From Rutpela maculata (taxonomy: Eukaryota; Arthropoda; Insecta; Coleoptera; Cerambycidae), in NCBI GenBank assembly GCA_936432065.2, contig OW386290.2, positions 138,023,677-138,087,676 on the forward strand: a stretch of 64,000 nucleotides of DNA. Reading direction: 5' to 3'. A program made the translations under genes and the position numbers. This document shows, piece by piece, positions 31,579 through 42,885 of the stretch (position 1 is the first letter of the stretch; each line of letters starts with the position of its first letter). The notes under the pieces were generated by a model. It was not told where the DNA came from. It was given only the letters and a program-made list of their open reading frames with translations, and did not search any database.

Positions 31579-33608
31579 GCATAGCCGGATAAGTAGGGTG
31601 AAACGGCCCCCGGCTCTATCTTCATTGAGAGAAGGAATATAGTTAGCAATAAGTGAAGGGAACAATTTTGCAAAATATTAACGCAAAAGGGTGGCGCGTT
31701 TCACGGGGAGACGAGGAGGATGAAATCCAAAGGACAAATTTTTTGTGCCAAAACGGAGCAACCGAAAATTTTGGAAAAATATATGTTGGACAAGTATTGG
31801 AGAGGATTCTCAGAAAAAATTGTTGGTCAATTTGGGAAAGACCTAAGGCGAGAAGACATCGCTATACTTTTCAAGTATTTTTAAGGGTAAGTTCTCCTCG
31901 TTGCACCACATCGGAACATTACGTCATAGTGAAAAAAAATCACGTTCGTGGTCTTTCGAGACTAGTAGTCTATGCGTAACGAAGGCAGAAATAGTGTAAA
32001 TATTTCGTACAAAGACGAGATTACCTTTTTCTCCCGTTTTCGAGGGTGATGAACACGATGGAAGTGGTGGAAGAAGTTTTTGACCGCCGCAACCCCCTGA
32101 AATGGCCAAAAACCACCCCCATTATGGATTCCTTTATGTTTTCACATATAAACGGGTCTGGGGAGTGATTTATCGACGGGTTATATTTGAAATAAAATAG
32201 AAGGGGGTTATAGAGTAAGTGAAATCCAGACAGCAGTCCGAGGGGGTTGATTAAGCCCTCCCGAGGGGTGGAATCATTTTTTTTCAAATGATTCGGTTCA
32301 AACGCGTATCCCCCGTTTTCGGGGTCGCCGATCACGGGAAAAATATTCATTTTTTAGCTTCAACCCCTCCTCATCCCTCAAACGGGCAGAAAATACCCCA
32401 CACACACCAGAAAGCATGCTATACAGGATTTACAGGTTTTTCGGCACATGATCGTTATTCCTCTGCATATCCCTTTATCTTTCACGGAAGAGAAGGTGGT
32501 AGCGACCTCGGGGGTTGCTTCAGCTATTCCAAGGGGTGTAAAATTCATTAATTACACCGTTCTCGCGAACGCTGATCACGACAAAAATATAATTAATGAA
32601 TGTTATACCCCCTGGGGTGAAGCAACCTCCGAGGTCGCTACTACCTTCTCTTCCATGAAAAATGAAGGGATATGCACAGGAATAACGATCATGTGCCGAA
32701 AAAAACCGTAAATCCTGGATAGCATGCTTTCTGATGGTTTCTGCCCGTTTGAAGGATGACGAGGGGTTGGAGCTAAAAATGAATATTTTTCCCATGATTA
32801 GCTACCCCGAAAACGGGGGGATACGCATTTGAACCGAATCATTTGAAAAAAAAAATGATTTTCCACTCCTCGCCTCGGGAAGTGGCGAGGGGTGGCGTTT
32901 AATCGACCCCATAGGCCTGCTGACTGGATTCCACTTACTCTATAACCCCCTTCCCTTTTTATTTCAAGTATGACCCGTCGATAAATCGCTCCCCAGACTC
33001 GTTTATATATGAAAACATAAAGGGATCCAAAAAAGGTTTTTGGCCGTTTCAGGGGGTTGCGGCGGTCCAAATTTCTCCCACCACTTCCATCGTGTTCCTC
33101 GAAAACGGGAGGGAAGGTAATCCCGTCTTTGCACGAAATATTTACACTCTTTCGGCCTTCATTACATAGACTACTAGTCTCGAAAGACCACGAACGTGAT
33201 TTTTTTTCACTATGACGTAATGTTCCGACCACGCTGCGAAAAAAATATGTTATATGGGGGTGAAAGTAGACGCTACAAAAAAAATTTGAATGTGGTGCAA
33301 CGAGGGGAATTACCCTTAAAAATACTTGAAATGTATACCGATGTTTTCTCGCCCTTAGGTCTTTCCCAAATTGACCAACAATTGTTTCAACATATATTTT
33401 TTCCAAAATTTTCGGTTGCTGCCTTTTGACACAAAAAATTGGTCCTTTGGATTTCATCCCCCTCGTCACCCCGTGAAACGCGCCACCGTGATTTTGCGTT
33501 AATATTTTGCAAAATTGTTTCTTTCACTTATTGCTAACTATATTCCTTATCTCAATGAAGATAGGGCCGGGGGCTGTTTCACCCTACTTATCCGGCTATG
33601 CCCTTTGA
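31579..33608. mobile_element. Near-complete 2-kb palindrome inserted in the LINE
   Basis: GGGCATAGCCGGATAAGTAG at the left is matched by CTACTTATCCGGCTATGCCC at the right. Complementarity continues almost to the centre near 32590 with a loop of only tens of bases. The LINE reading frame (…SSHVK | FLGIILD…) resumes cleanly either side, so it is an insertion. No known protein on either strand. Confidence 0.92.
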
Positions 33609-34171
33609 CGTGTGAAGATCTCTGAAGATTGTTATCTACATTAATACTTGGAGTATTTGCCTGACGATTATAAAATAGCATATAATTTGTTTTAGTGACG
33701 TTCAGGTAGAGTTTGACGTTATTGAATGTACTGTTTATATCAATCAGTGCCTTGTTCACTCCTCTTTTTTCTAAATTTTCTAAGTTCTTATCCGCAAGAA
33801 AAAACGTATTGTCATCAGTATTCATGATCACTGAGGCAGCACCTGAGGAAGCTCTATTACAAAAAGTTAAAATAATGTCGGACCCAAAATTGTGCGGTAC
33901 CCCCAACTTGACCTCACAGTGGTTAGAGTTTGTGTTTATTAAGCTATCGTTTGTTTTGTGGCATATGTGAACAAACTGAGAGCGTTCGCCGATATAAGAT
34001 TTATACCAGTTCAAAGCGACACCATGAATTCCATAAGCATGCATTTTTTGCACTAATATTTTGTCAAAAATTAGAAATAAAATTTTAGGTCTAGTGGAAG
34101 AATAAAACAAACATATGGTTTCAAAAATATATTAAGCTTAAGCAAATTCTGATTAAACAAAGAATTTACTG

Positions 34172-34685
34172 AGTAAGTGATATATCTTGTTGAACTCTAT
34201 AAATTTCCTTAAATATATAAGGACTAAAAACCAGACTGCAGAAAACAGCTATTCGATTTACAAGGCTGGCCACATTAAGTGCAATAGTTATGTATTGCCC
34301 TAAAATGCTAAAGTTTCGACTGCAACAAACACCAGCCGAAAGACTTATCCCTACAAAGGAGCTCTCCACATCACTTGCAGACTGCAATTTAGAGCTTTTG
34401 GCTCTCGTCAGTGCAACGTAGATCTGGGATGGCTGACACGAGACCCCCGTTCACTTTTGGTAAATGATGAGATTTATAAAATCCTGACATGTAACAAAAG
34501 TGGTATACAATTTTAACGTTTTGTGGCAATAGCACTACTTGCACTTAACGCGGCCAGACTTGTAATTCGTAATTCAGCGTACAGCGGGGCATTAGTCTGG
34601 AGAATAACTGTTTGTTGCAGTATGCAGTATTCCTTTTATATTTAAGGAAATATATAGAGGAATTCAACAAAATATTTCACTAGGA
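34172..34685. mobile_element. MITE with ~170-bp inverted repeats
   Basis: agtgatatatcttgttgaa at 34172 on is inverted at about 34685, and a second block, ggccacattaagtgcaatag near 34265, is inverted near 34555. Non-coding. It lies between the LINE cluster and the 3' end of OR-B. Confidence 0.8.
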
Positions 34686-34689
34686 AATA

Positions 34690-35595
34690 TTCTGCCCTCT
34701 AAAAGCATATCTACTAACTATATCCATGTCAGGGCTACTACTACCTCTACATTTATTAGACTTAGGCAACACATTTTTTATTTGGTGAGTAAAGGCACGA
34801 TTCATACTTATTAGTGATCTAGAGAATATGCAAAATCTTTAATGATATTAATAATTAGCAATGAGTAATCATATAAGTTGATAGACAACAATCGTCTAAA
34901 CCATTTTAAGCACAATAATTTTTAAAATTACATATTTATGATTGGAGAAACATGGCAACAGATATCAAGCAAATAAAAAACTTTCACATCTTTTACATGT
35001 AATATGAAATTTTAAAAAAACTGTATTATTTTAGGTGTGTTGCTGCTCGATATCCTAACATCCAGTAAATACAAACTAAAACAGTCAACATCTTACAATG
35101 AACAGGACTGCGCGAGCACCTCATCACGTTTCTTCAGCCAACAGCAAGCTGAGTTCTCAATATTTACTTTTCAAACAATACAAATCTAAACAAATCAGCA
35201 GAATGCTTTGTCTACCTATACCTATTGTCATTGGTAACAATAGTCTAAATTATGTTCATATATCCATATATTTTAAATTATATATTTACTTAACCAATTC
35301 ATGATTATATAAATATTACAACAGATATTAAGCACATTTCACATGTTTACCTGTAATATGATATAAGAAAATTATTTAACTTTTAAGTTTGTTGCTATGC
35401 GATTCTGGGTACACTTCAAGAGTAATAACAAACTAAAAGCAAAACTTGAAAATACACACTAAGAAGTAATCAAAACTATATGTAATATTTGTATTACTGT
35501 AATCGTACTATGATGTGTTATAAGTTAATTCAGTGTTCTTTTGGTTATCGCTACTCCTACATAAGAATTAGTGTAGACTATAGACTATAGCAACT
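34690..35595. other. Downstream of OR-B, no gene
   Basis: AT-rich with internal similarity (34930-35060 vs 35320-35400, acatgtaatatgaaa-type phrases). Nothing coding supported. Confidence 0.4.
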
Positions 35596-35601
35596 TTTAT
35601 T
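35596..35601 (-). promoter_or_regulatory. AATAAA poly(A) signal of OR-B
   Basis: AATAAA on the minus strand starts 14 nt after the OR-B stop codon. Close spacing, but it is the nearest and best match to the consensus. Confidence 0.5.
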
Positions 35602-35614
35602 ATTGTTCTTCTGG

Positions 35615-35665
35615 TTATCCTAAAGTTTGAAGAAACGTGCAAAAGCTGTATGCTGCTTTCACCAA
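35615..35665 (-). CDS. OR-B terminal exon (17 codons with stop)
   Basis: Acceptor cttttttag before 35665; LVKAAYSFCTFLQTLG then TAA. Completes helix 7 in phase with exon 5. Typical position and length for the last OR exon. Confidence 0.88.
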   Translation of the reverse strand: MVKAAYSFCTFLQTLG

Positions 35666-38600
35666 CTAAAAAAGAAACCAGTATCAATATAACAAGGCTG
35701 ATAACATTTAGAAAGGAATAATATTAAGCTTATCGCTTAAAGCTGAATAATACGTTGTTTCAATAGCAATATAACGAAATTTCATGTTTTTATCAGATTA
35801 ATTGGTGCCTACGAAAGCATTGTTGAACAGCAAAGCACGAGAACATATTATATAAACAACAATTTTGAGGATTTCATCGCAAGGTATTTTTCAGGCAGTA
35901 TAGACGAGTGACTTTTTTCAAAGGTAACAATACTTGAGTAAGAGTACAAAAAGAATATGTATAAAAATGTAAGGTTGAATTATACTGAGTGAAACACGAG
36001 CATGGTGTACATCCAATTTCCTCTTTATTTTAACAGACAAATTATAAAAACTTAGTACGTCATCTGTACTTGATAAACATCACATTTTGACATGTAAATT
36101 ATTTTTTTCTACTTCCGGTTTCAGCGGAAGTGGTACCAACTTTTGATTTTCAAATGGAACGCCCCATATATTATTACATTTTTGAATTCTACATGATTTT
36201 CTTAATATAATGATATTACATAAGTGATCATTCAAATGCCAAACTTTTTTAAATAAATTTTAATTTTTAAGTTTAAGTGTGCCATGCCTGTTCCGAGCTA
36301 TTTCAGTAGACTAATGTAATGCTATAAAAATCGAGATCACGTCGAACATACTAAATTATGTGATTTATAAGTAAACAGAAAGTCTCAAAATGGTTTATTA
36401 AATTTTTTCAATTAGAACCATACTGGTACCAATTTACTACTCAACGCTACCATCATAAGGAATCTTCCGATATACCTACTTTGCATCTGAAATAAAATTG
36501 AATATTTAATTTTCTTCTAATTAAATGGTAAAAGGTAACTCAGGCGGCTTTGAAAACAACTGAATATTTAGCTTGTCAAACTTTCATGTTGGCTTACTAG
36601 TGTATTCATTTTGATTCTAAAAATGCTTAAAATTATTGTTAATTTGATAACAACTAATTATTAAATTAAAGAAATTCGTGAGAAACTTCATTACAACAAA
36701 TGTTCTTATACAATGGCCTCCAAGGTCACCTGAACCAACTCCCCTGGATTTTTTGCATTGGCCTATTTTAAAAAATTCTGTTTTCGCAACTCCCATTACA
36801 ACCCGTGAAAACCTAGAGCTACGAGTAAGACGTGCAGTAAATAGTATAACACCAATTGGTCCCAGTTCTTCGAAATACATCCATGCGAGTGCAAAAACAT
36901 ATTGACATCAATAAATCACATTTTGAACAACTATTATAATTGTTTGTGTTTCTTTTTTGTAATTTACAGCTATCTTAATGTGTAATTATATTGAAATTGT
37001 AATAAAGCAGATTTTTTTCATATTATTATTATTATTATTTACTCACAAATCAGATACTTTAGAGTTTTTAACGTGATTTAGATTTTTCCAGCATTACATG
37101 AGTTGGAATAAATCGGAAAATAAATCGGAAAAGATATGGCACACTTAAACTAAAAAATAGAAATTGAGCCAGAAACAGGTGTTGTATTTGTAAATCAAAA
37201 GTTGGTATAACGCTGAAACCAGAAATAGCAAAAAAGTTATCTATATGTCAAAAGTGGTGTTTATCAGATAGAGACGATGTACTAAGTTTTAGTAGTTTAT
37301 CTGCAAAAGCAAAGAAAGAATTGGGGGTATACCATGTTCGTTTTAAATAAAAAACCATCACATTATAATTATTACACATAGGTGGTTGGTTGCCACGCAG
37401 GATGTCTCATCTCATAGATTACCGACAAAATATTCGAGTCTTTTTTTAATTCAAAATCCTTAAGAACATATTAGTTGAGTTATATTCTTCTGAGTCTTTA
37501 AAGAGATTGTATAATTCTTAATAATATGTTATTATTTGAATCCACCAAACTGTCAATATATTCTTTGGATTATTTTCCATAGTCTACTTTTTCTAATGAA
37601 GGTTATTATTAAAACGTCGTTAAATTTTTTTCAAATTTACAATTTTTAATTTAACTGAAAAATATTTTTAGATAGAAATAAATTCCTTGTATCAAGAATA
37701 TTAATGCAGTTTATTTAATAAAACAAAATTTAGCCATAAATATAAAGCTGAACTTACAAATAGGTGTATACAATTTTCATTAAGTTCTAGCGACGTACAT
37801 AATTGTAAGTTTATTGACAAAATCTTGTTTCAAACAAAACTGTAGTCTAATATCTAGGTGCACGTCAACTACGAATTCTATAATCTATGGCTACTTACAA
37901 CAAGAGCGGTACTGTTGTTTACAACTATTAAACCTGAAGCCGAAATACATACAGGATATTGGCTTCTCATTAGAATCATTAACATATATTTTCTTACAGG
38001 AATGATGTTTGGCAAGTACCAGCTCCAGTGACAATATAAGGTGTTACCTATAGCTTCAGCCTTAAACAAATACGTGACCTGAAGTTACCAAAACAATTTA
38101 AACTAATTTTTTAAATGTTTATATATTAAATTCAGGTATATCTTCATAACACTTGTTGTGGTCAAGAGTTATTGAAGCCCTGGTAAGTGGTAGACAGTAT
38201 TTTAGATACAATATTGGATCCAGAAGGTATATTGTTATCAAGAAGAATAATTACAGTTGATTCTGAGTAATATTTCATATGCAAAAGGAAAGTTGAAGTT
38301 GAATCAGTTTTTACGAAAAATGATTGAAAACGCCTGGAAAACTGCCGGTATTGGTGAAGATGAAAACTGCAACGGACTCGGCAAATGGGTCGAGATAGTA
38401 TCTTTAACTAATGTATGCTATAAAAACTAGGGGACAGTTAGAGAGGGTAGCTAAGCACAAAAAAACTTAATCAAGAATCATTGCAAACAGAAAATATAGC
38501 ACAGTAGTAACAAGTGAAGAAAGACAAACCCGTTCTTCAATAAATCCTGTTTGAGGTCTAATACAGAGTGTTTTCAAAAAGTATGTCAATTACTTAACAC

Positions 38601-41600
38601 AGACTCAGCGCATCAAAGGAAGTTGATTGAACCTAATTTAGCTCTATCCAAAATCGCACCCCTATGAAGATACAGCCCTCTAAAGTTGTAAATAAGAAAA
38701 TATATTCTTTAAATATTGTACAAATGGCTAAAGATATTTTTTTCAATACTGGTACTCCATATCAGATGCCAAAGGGTAATAGTTTAAAGTAAACATATTT
38801 TAAAATAAAGTTTTATAAATGACCCTTCCCTCCTACCCCCCTTTTTTAGTGGTACGCCTATGACTTTTTTGGTATATTCTATTTCATAGAAAACCTTTTG
38901 CATCTTGTGTTTTTTTCATTTAAGTGATCATTTCTAAATGAAACTAAATACAATGTATCTGTTTTAAAGGGTGAAATATTAAAAACTTTAGAAAAACAAT
39001 TTATTTTATCAGTCACCTCTTAATTTCAGTTCTACATGTACCTCGTATGAGTGAAAGAAACAAAATAAAATTAAAAAACAAAACAAAAAAACTAAAACAA
39101 TACAATTAAAAAATGAATTATTTTTCTCCAGTTTTCAACATTCCACCCTTTAAAACACATGGCAATGTGTATTTTGCCTCTTTTAAAAATGATCAGTGAA
39201 ATGAAAAAAACATAAGATGCGAAAAAATTGTAGAATTGAATTTTCTATAAAATAGAATATACCAAAAAAAGTCATAGAGGTATCACCAAAAAAGGAGGTA
39301 GGAGGAAAGGGTTGTTTAACTCTAAATCAACCATTTATAAAACTTTGTTTTAACATATTTTTACTTTAAACTATTACCCTTTGACATATGTTACAGCGTA
39401 CCAGCGAATTGAAAAAAATATCTCTATCCATTCATTATCTTTATTTTATTTTTTTCTGTTCAGAGCCTGAATGAATGATTTTATTTCGACTTTATGTGTT
39501 GAAGTTAGCAATGCCGATAACTGAAGCTGTATTTTCATTATATTCAATTATATTTTGTGTTTGTAGTGCTCAGTATAGAAGTTCTTGTTGATTTTCGTCA
39601 ATGGATGTTGTCATTTCTGATAATGGGGTATTTTTCCATTTTTTTTTTAATTTAGTTTTGGTGACATATATCAAGTAATGTTATTATTTTAACAATTACT
39701 GCATAATCAATTTAAACCAAAACAATAATTTCTTAAATAAAAGTAAGAAATAAGAATACGCTCGTCTAGATACAGATTTCAAATGATTTTATTTGGCGGG
39801 AAATAGTTTAACCAATCATAGACAACTTTCGCTTAGACTGTGATTGTCTTATATGAATACCAAATTGTGTATTTACTTTACATTATTTTACCTATAACAC
39901 TTCTATTTTTCTCAATATCTTGAAAATCAATAAATATTATATACATATATTTAGAAGGAATTAAAAGGTATTTATATTTGTTATTATGTAGAAGTTATCT
40001 TAAAAATGTCAACAAAACTCACGGCGAGGATTATGTAGCAACATTTCTTACGTGCCGCCAGCTGTCACTTCTTGTCACAATACAAATGAAAGAGATATAT
40101 TGGTTAAATTTATTTGTTGTTTGTTTATGTGGCGTTTGATTTGTACTTCATCAATAAACTATTAAAATGGAGTTGAATTTTGTGAAAGGAGATTCGTCCA
40201 ATTTGCCCAAAGTTGATTATAACTTGATAGATTCTTTCTATAACAAAATTTGGATTTTTGAAGGGATGGGATCAAAAATATTAGAAGCTTTCCACCAAGT
40301 TCTTCGAATATCAATTTTTTCGGAACAGTTACAAACATTTTTTCCGAAGCACTTATATTTGTGTTTCCACAACTTTTTATAAAATACCTTTTAAATGACA
40401 TTATCTACTATTTGTAAATTACAGCAAATACCTCGATGAAAGAAACTGAAATGCTTCAAATCAACACGACGGCAACGTTAGAACACATCTGTCATTTGAT
40501 TAGCCGTTGACATTGTTGTCATGTTTTGCTAAATATGTTTTTAAAAATCTAATCGGCATTAAAAATTATTTAAAATACTTAATAATTCATGAGAAAATTA
40601 AATTTCGTAGATAAATATATTAAAATTGATTTAATAAACAAGCTTTAAACTCCTGTTTTCTTCAGTTATCATTACTAGAACTAGAGAAGAGATTTCAACT
40701 TGGCAACACCACACTGTTTTATATAAAACCATTCTATCAACAAATCTATAGAAACTACCTACGTCATCGGCAAATTACCTACGTCATCAATTTAAAAAAC
40801 ACCCGTTGCTCCACTTATTTTAACTTCTGTTTTCTCAAAAAATTGACAATTATTTTCGCGGAAATCTGTATTGGAAGGCTTGTTTGTACATATTCTATAT
40901 TATTCAATAAAAAAAAAAATAGGAAAATACCCCATGACGTTTTCCAATAATGTTTATTTTTTCACTCAGTTGCAAGTGTAAATTGACTTATCTGCATTGC
41001 TGGTTGATAGATCTAGAAAAAATTTTCTTTTTGGGGATTGGCGCATGTAAACTGATCTGTTATCTTCTTGGGAATCGGCTGAAGTAATTTCGGACATCCT
41101 GTTGTGCGATTGCCTGATCAGTGTCACACTACTAGCGATTTTAGACCGCTTTTCATTGGTAATTTGGACAATTTGCGAGCCCATTTATGTCACACTTGTA
41201 AATTGGATATTCGAAATTTGCCACCAACTGAAGACTCATTTCACCAGCACATTCTTAGAGTTGCCTACCAAATAATTATTTGGAAGATAGTAAGTTGCGT
41301 CAATCCAGTGCTTCCTAAAGATTTTGGTTGGGTTTCGAAGGACAATATATTAGTACCAAGACTTATGACAAAAAGTGTCCGTCCAAATGTAACGCCTGGA
41401 CACACATTTCGTAAACAATTCCAAAATTGCATTGGAAATTGCAGTTGTGCTAAGGCCGGTTTGGCGTGCATAAGTAGGTTGTTTTTGTGAAGGCCGATGT
41501 CAAAAGTGTTAGTTTAACCTAAACTTATACTATTAGTCCACTTGTAACGGTTTATTGTCGGGTAGCTGGTTCGGAGATCAATCAGGGTCCAGATTAGTTA

Positions 41601-42832
41601 ATAAGACAGCCCAACAAAAATATAAACAATTTATTTACTTTTCCAAACAGGTAATGTGTGGCAGTGTACAGGTTATATGTCCGTATCTTTTACGGTTCTT
41701 AGGACAACATTTTCTATTATCTGAGAGAGAGAGAGAGAGAGAGAGATAGAGAGAGAGTGTAACGATAGCGATGCGACGTTTGTTGTTGCTACGGGAGTGG
41801 CATCGGGCGTCGGGTGAATATCGTCGACTCAAGAAGTTTCCCAGTTCAACACGCTGTAGGAGATCTCCAGGTCAGGCTTATTCGCTCTGGTTTTGGCGGC
41901 GAAACGGCGCCGGGGAATGACTAACGACTCGAGGGGTCCCAGTTCAACACGCTGTAGGATACCCAGGGTCAGATTGCATTCGTTCCGTCGTGTTTGCGTC
42001 GGGAGATGTACAAAACTGTAATATGTCCAGCTCAGCACGCTGTAGACAGATTGGCAGAATTATCCACTCTCAATTATGTTGATTTGCGGCCGGGCTTTTA
42101 TATCCGAGAATCCTCGCTTGCTGGTGACGTAGTACTGCGTATAATTTAGTGTCGTGTGCAAATCCGCGCCTCTAGACGGGAGCTGGTAGATTTGCGGGCC
42201 GTGTGCACGTTGGTGTCGTGTGTAAATCCGGAATCTTAGTAATGGAGCAGGAATTTAAAGAATGCTTCATTACACACTCAAATTAGGAAAAAAGCTGAGA
42301 AAAATTCTGAACAGCACTTTCTCTGCATAGGAAGTAAGTATTCAACTTCTAGAACAAGGTTTTGCTTATGCGCAGAAAAAAAAAGAAATAATTTTGGAGA
42401 TATATACATGTATATAGTATATACGTTTTTTCGTGTTTTTTTTTTCATTTAGACGTGTATATCTCGAAAAGTACACGTTTTTAAGGCTAAACGAAAATAC
42501 GACTTCCTACATACATTTTTCCGATTATCCCATTGGCTTTTCCGGAAAAGCGATTTGAAAAATCACTCTGAACAAGTTTATTTATGTTCATTTAGCCCTA
42601 AAATCGCGTGCTTTTCGAGATATTTACATTCAAAATAAAAAAACACGAAAGAAACACATAGATATATTTTTTAAGTCGCTTTTCCGGAAAAACCAATGGG
42701 ATAATCGGGAAAATGTATAGAACTTTTTTTCTAATAAATCGTATTCTGAACACGTTTACCTATGTTCATTTAGTCTTAAAAATGCGTACTTTTCGAGATG
42801 TGAAAGTCTAAATGAAAAAAACACGAAAAAGC

Positions 42833-42885
<53 letters not shown>

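Larger units (their letters stand above)
30895..34110 (-). pseudogene. LINE reverse transcriptase fragment (interrupted)
   Basis: Motifs in order: MHAYGIHGVALNWYKSYIGE, KLGVPHNFGS (degraded PQGS), MNTDDNTFFLADK (degraded FADDT), LYLNVTKTNYMLF, then after the palindrome PFLGIILDENLNWELH, ILYAIQIWVSSS and RLIRCIAGVPSTY, and after the MITE MHHYNTRNGMNFL. The YNTRN motif is typical of the tail region of Jockey/CR1-like proteins. Key residues are mutated and frames shift, so it is dead. Confidence 0.8.
30663..34115 (-). mobile_element. Second LINE, split by two later insertions
   Basis: Coding pieces at 34110-33609, 31582-31308 and 31131-30890 read as one reverse transcriptase C-terminal half on the minus strand. 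A 2-kb palindrome (31579-33608) and a hAT MITE (31132-31307) interrupt it. 5'-truncated within the palm domain; the 3' end is near 30665. Confidence 0.8.

Noticed and set aside
31121..31582. 153-codon open frame joining LINE sequence to a GC-rich tail
   Set aside because: The tail is the hAT MITE read in frame by chance; not a real fusion.
32798..33469. 223-codon open frame on the minus strand
   Set aside because: It lies in one arm of the 2-kb palindrome, the other arm does not keep the frame, and no known domain is visible.
36465..36545. Possible OR-B last exon after a ttatttcag acceptor (reads MQSRYIGRF...)
   Set aside because: The exon at 35665-35615 has the family-typical KAAYSF...LQ ending, correct phase and a nearby AATAAA.
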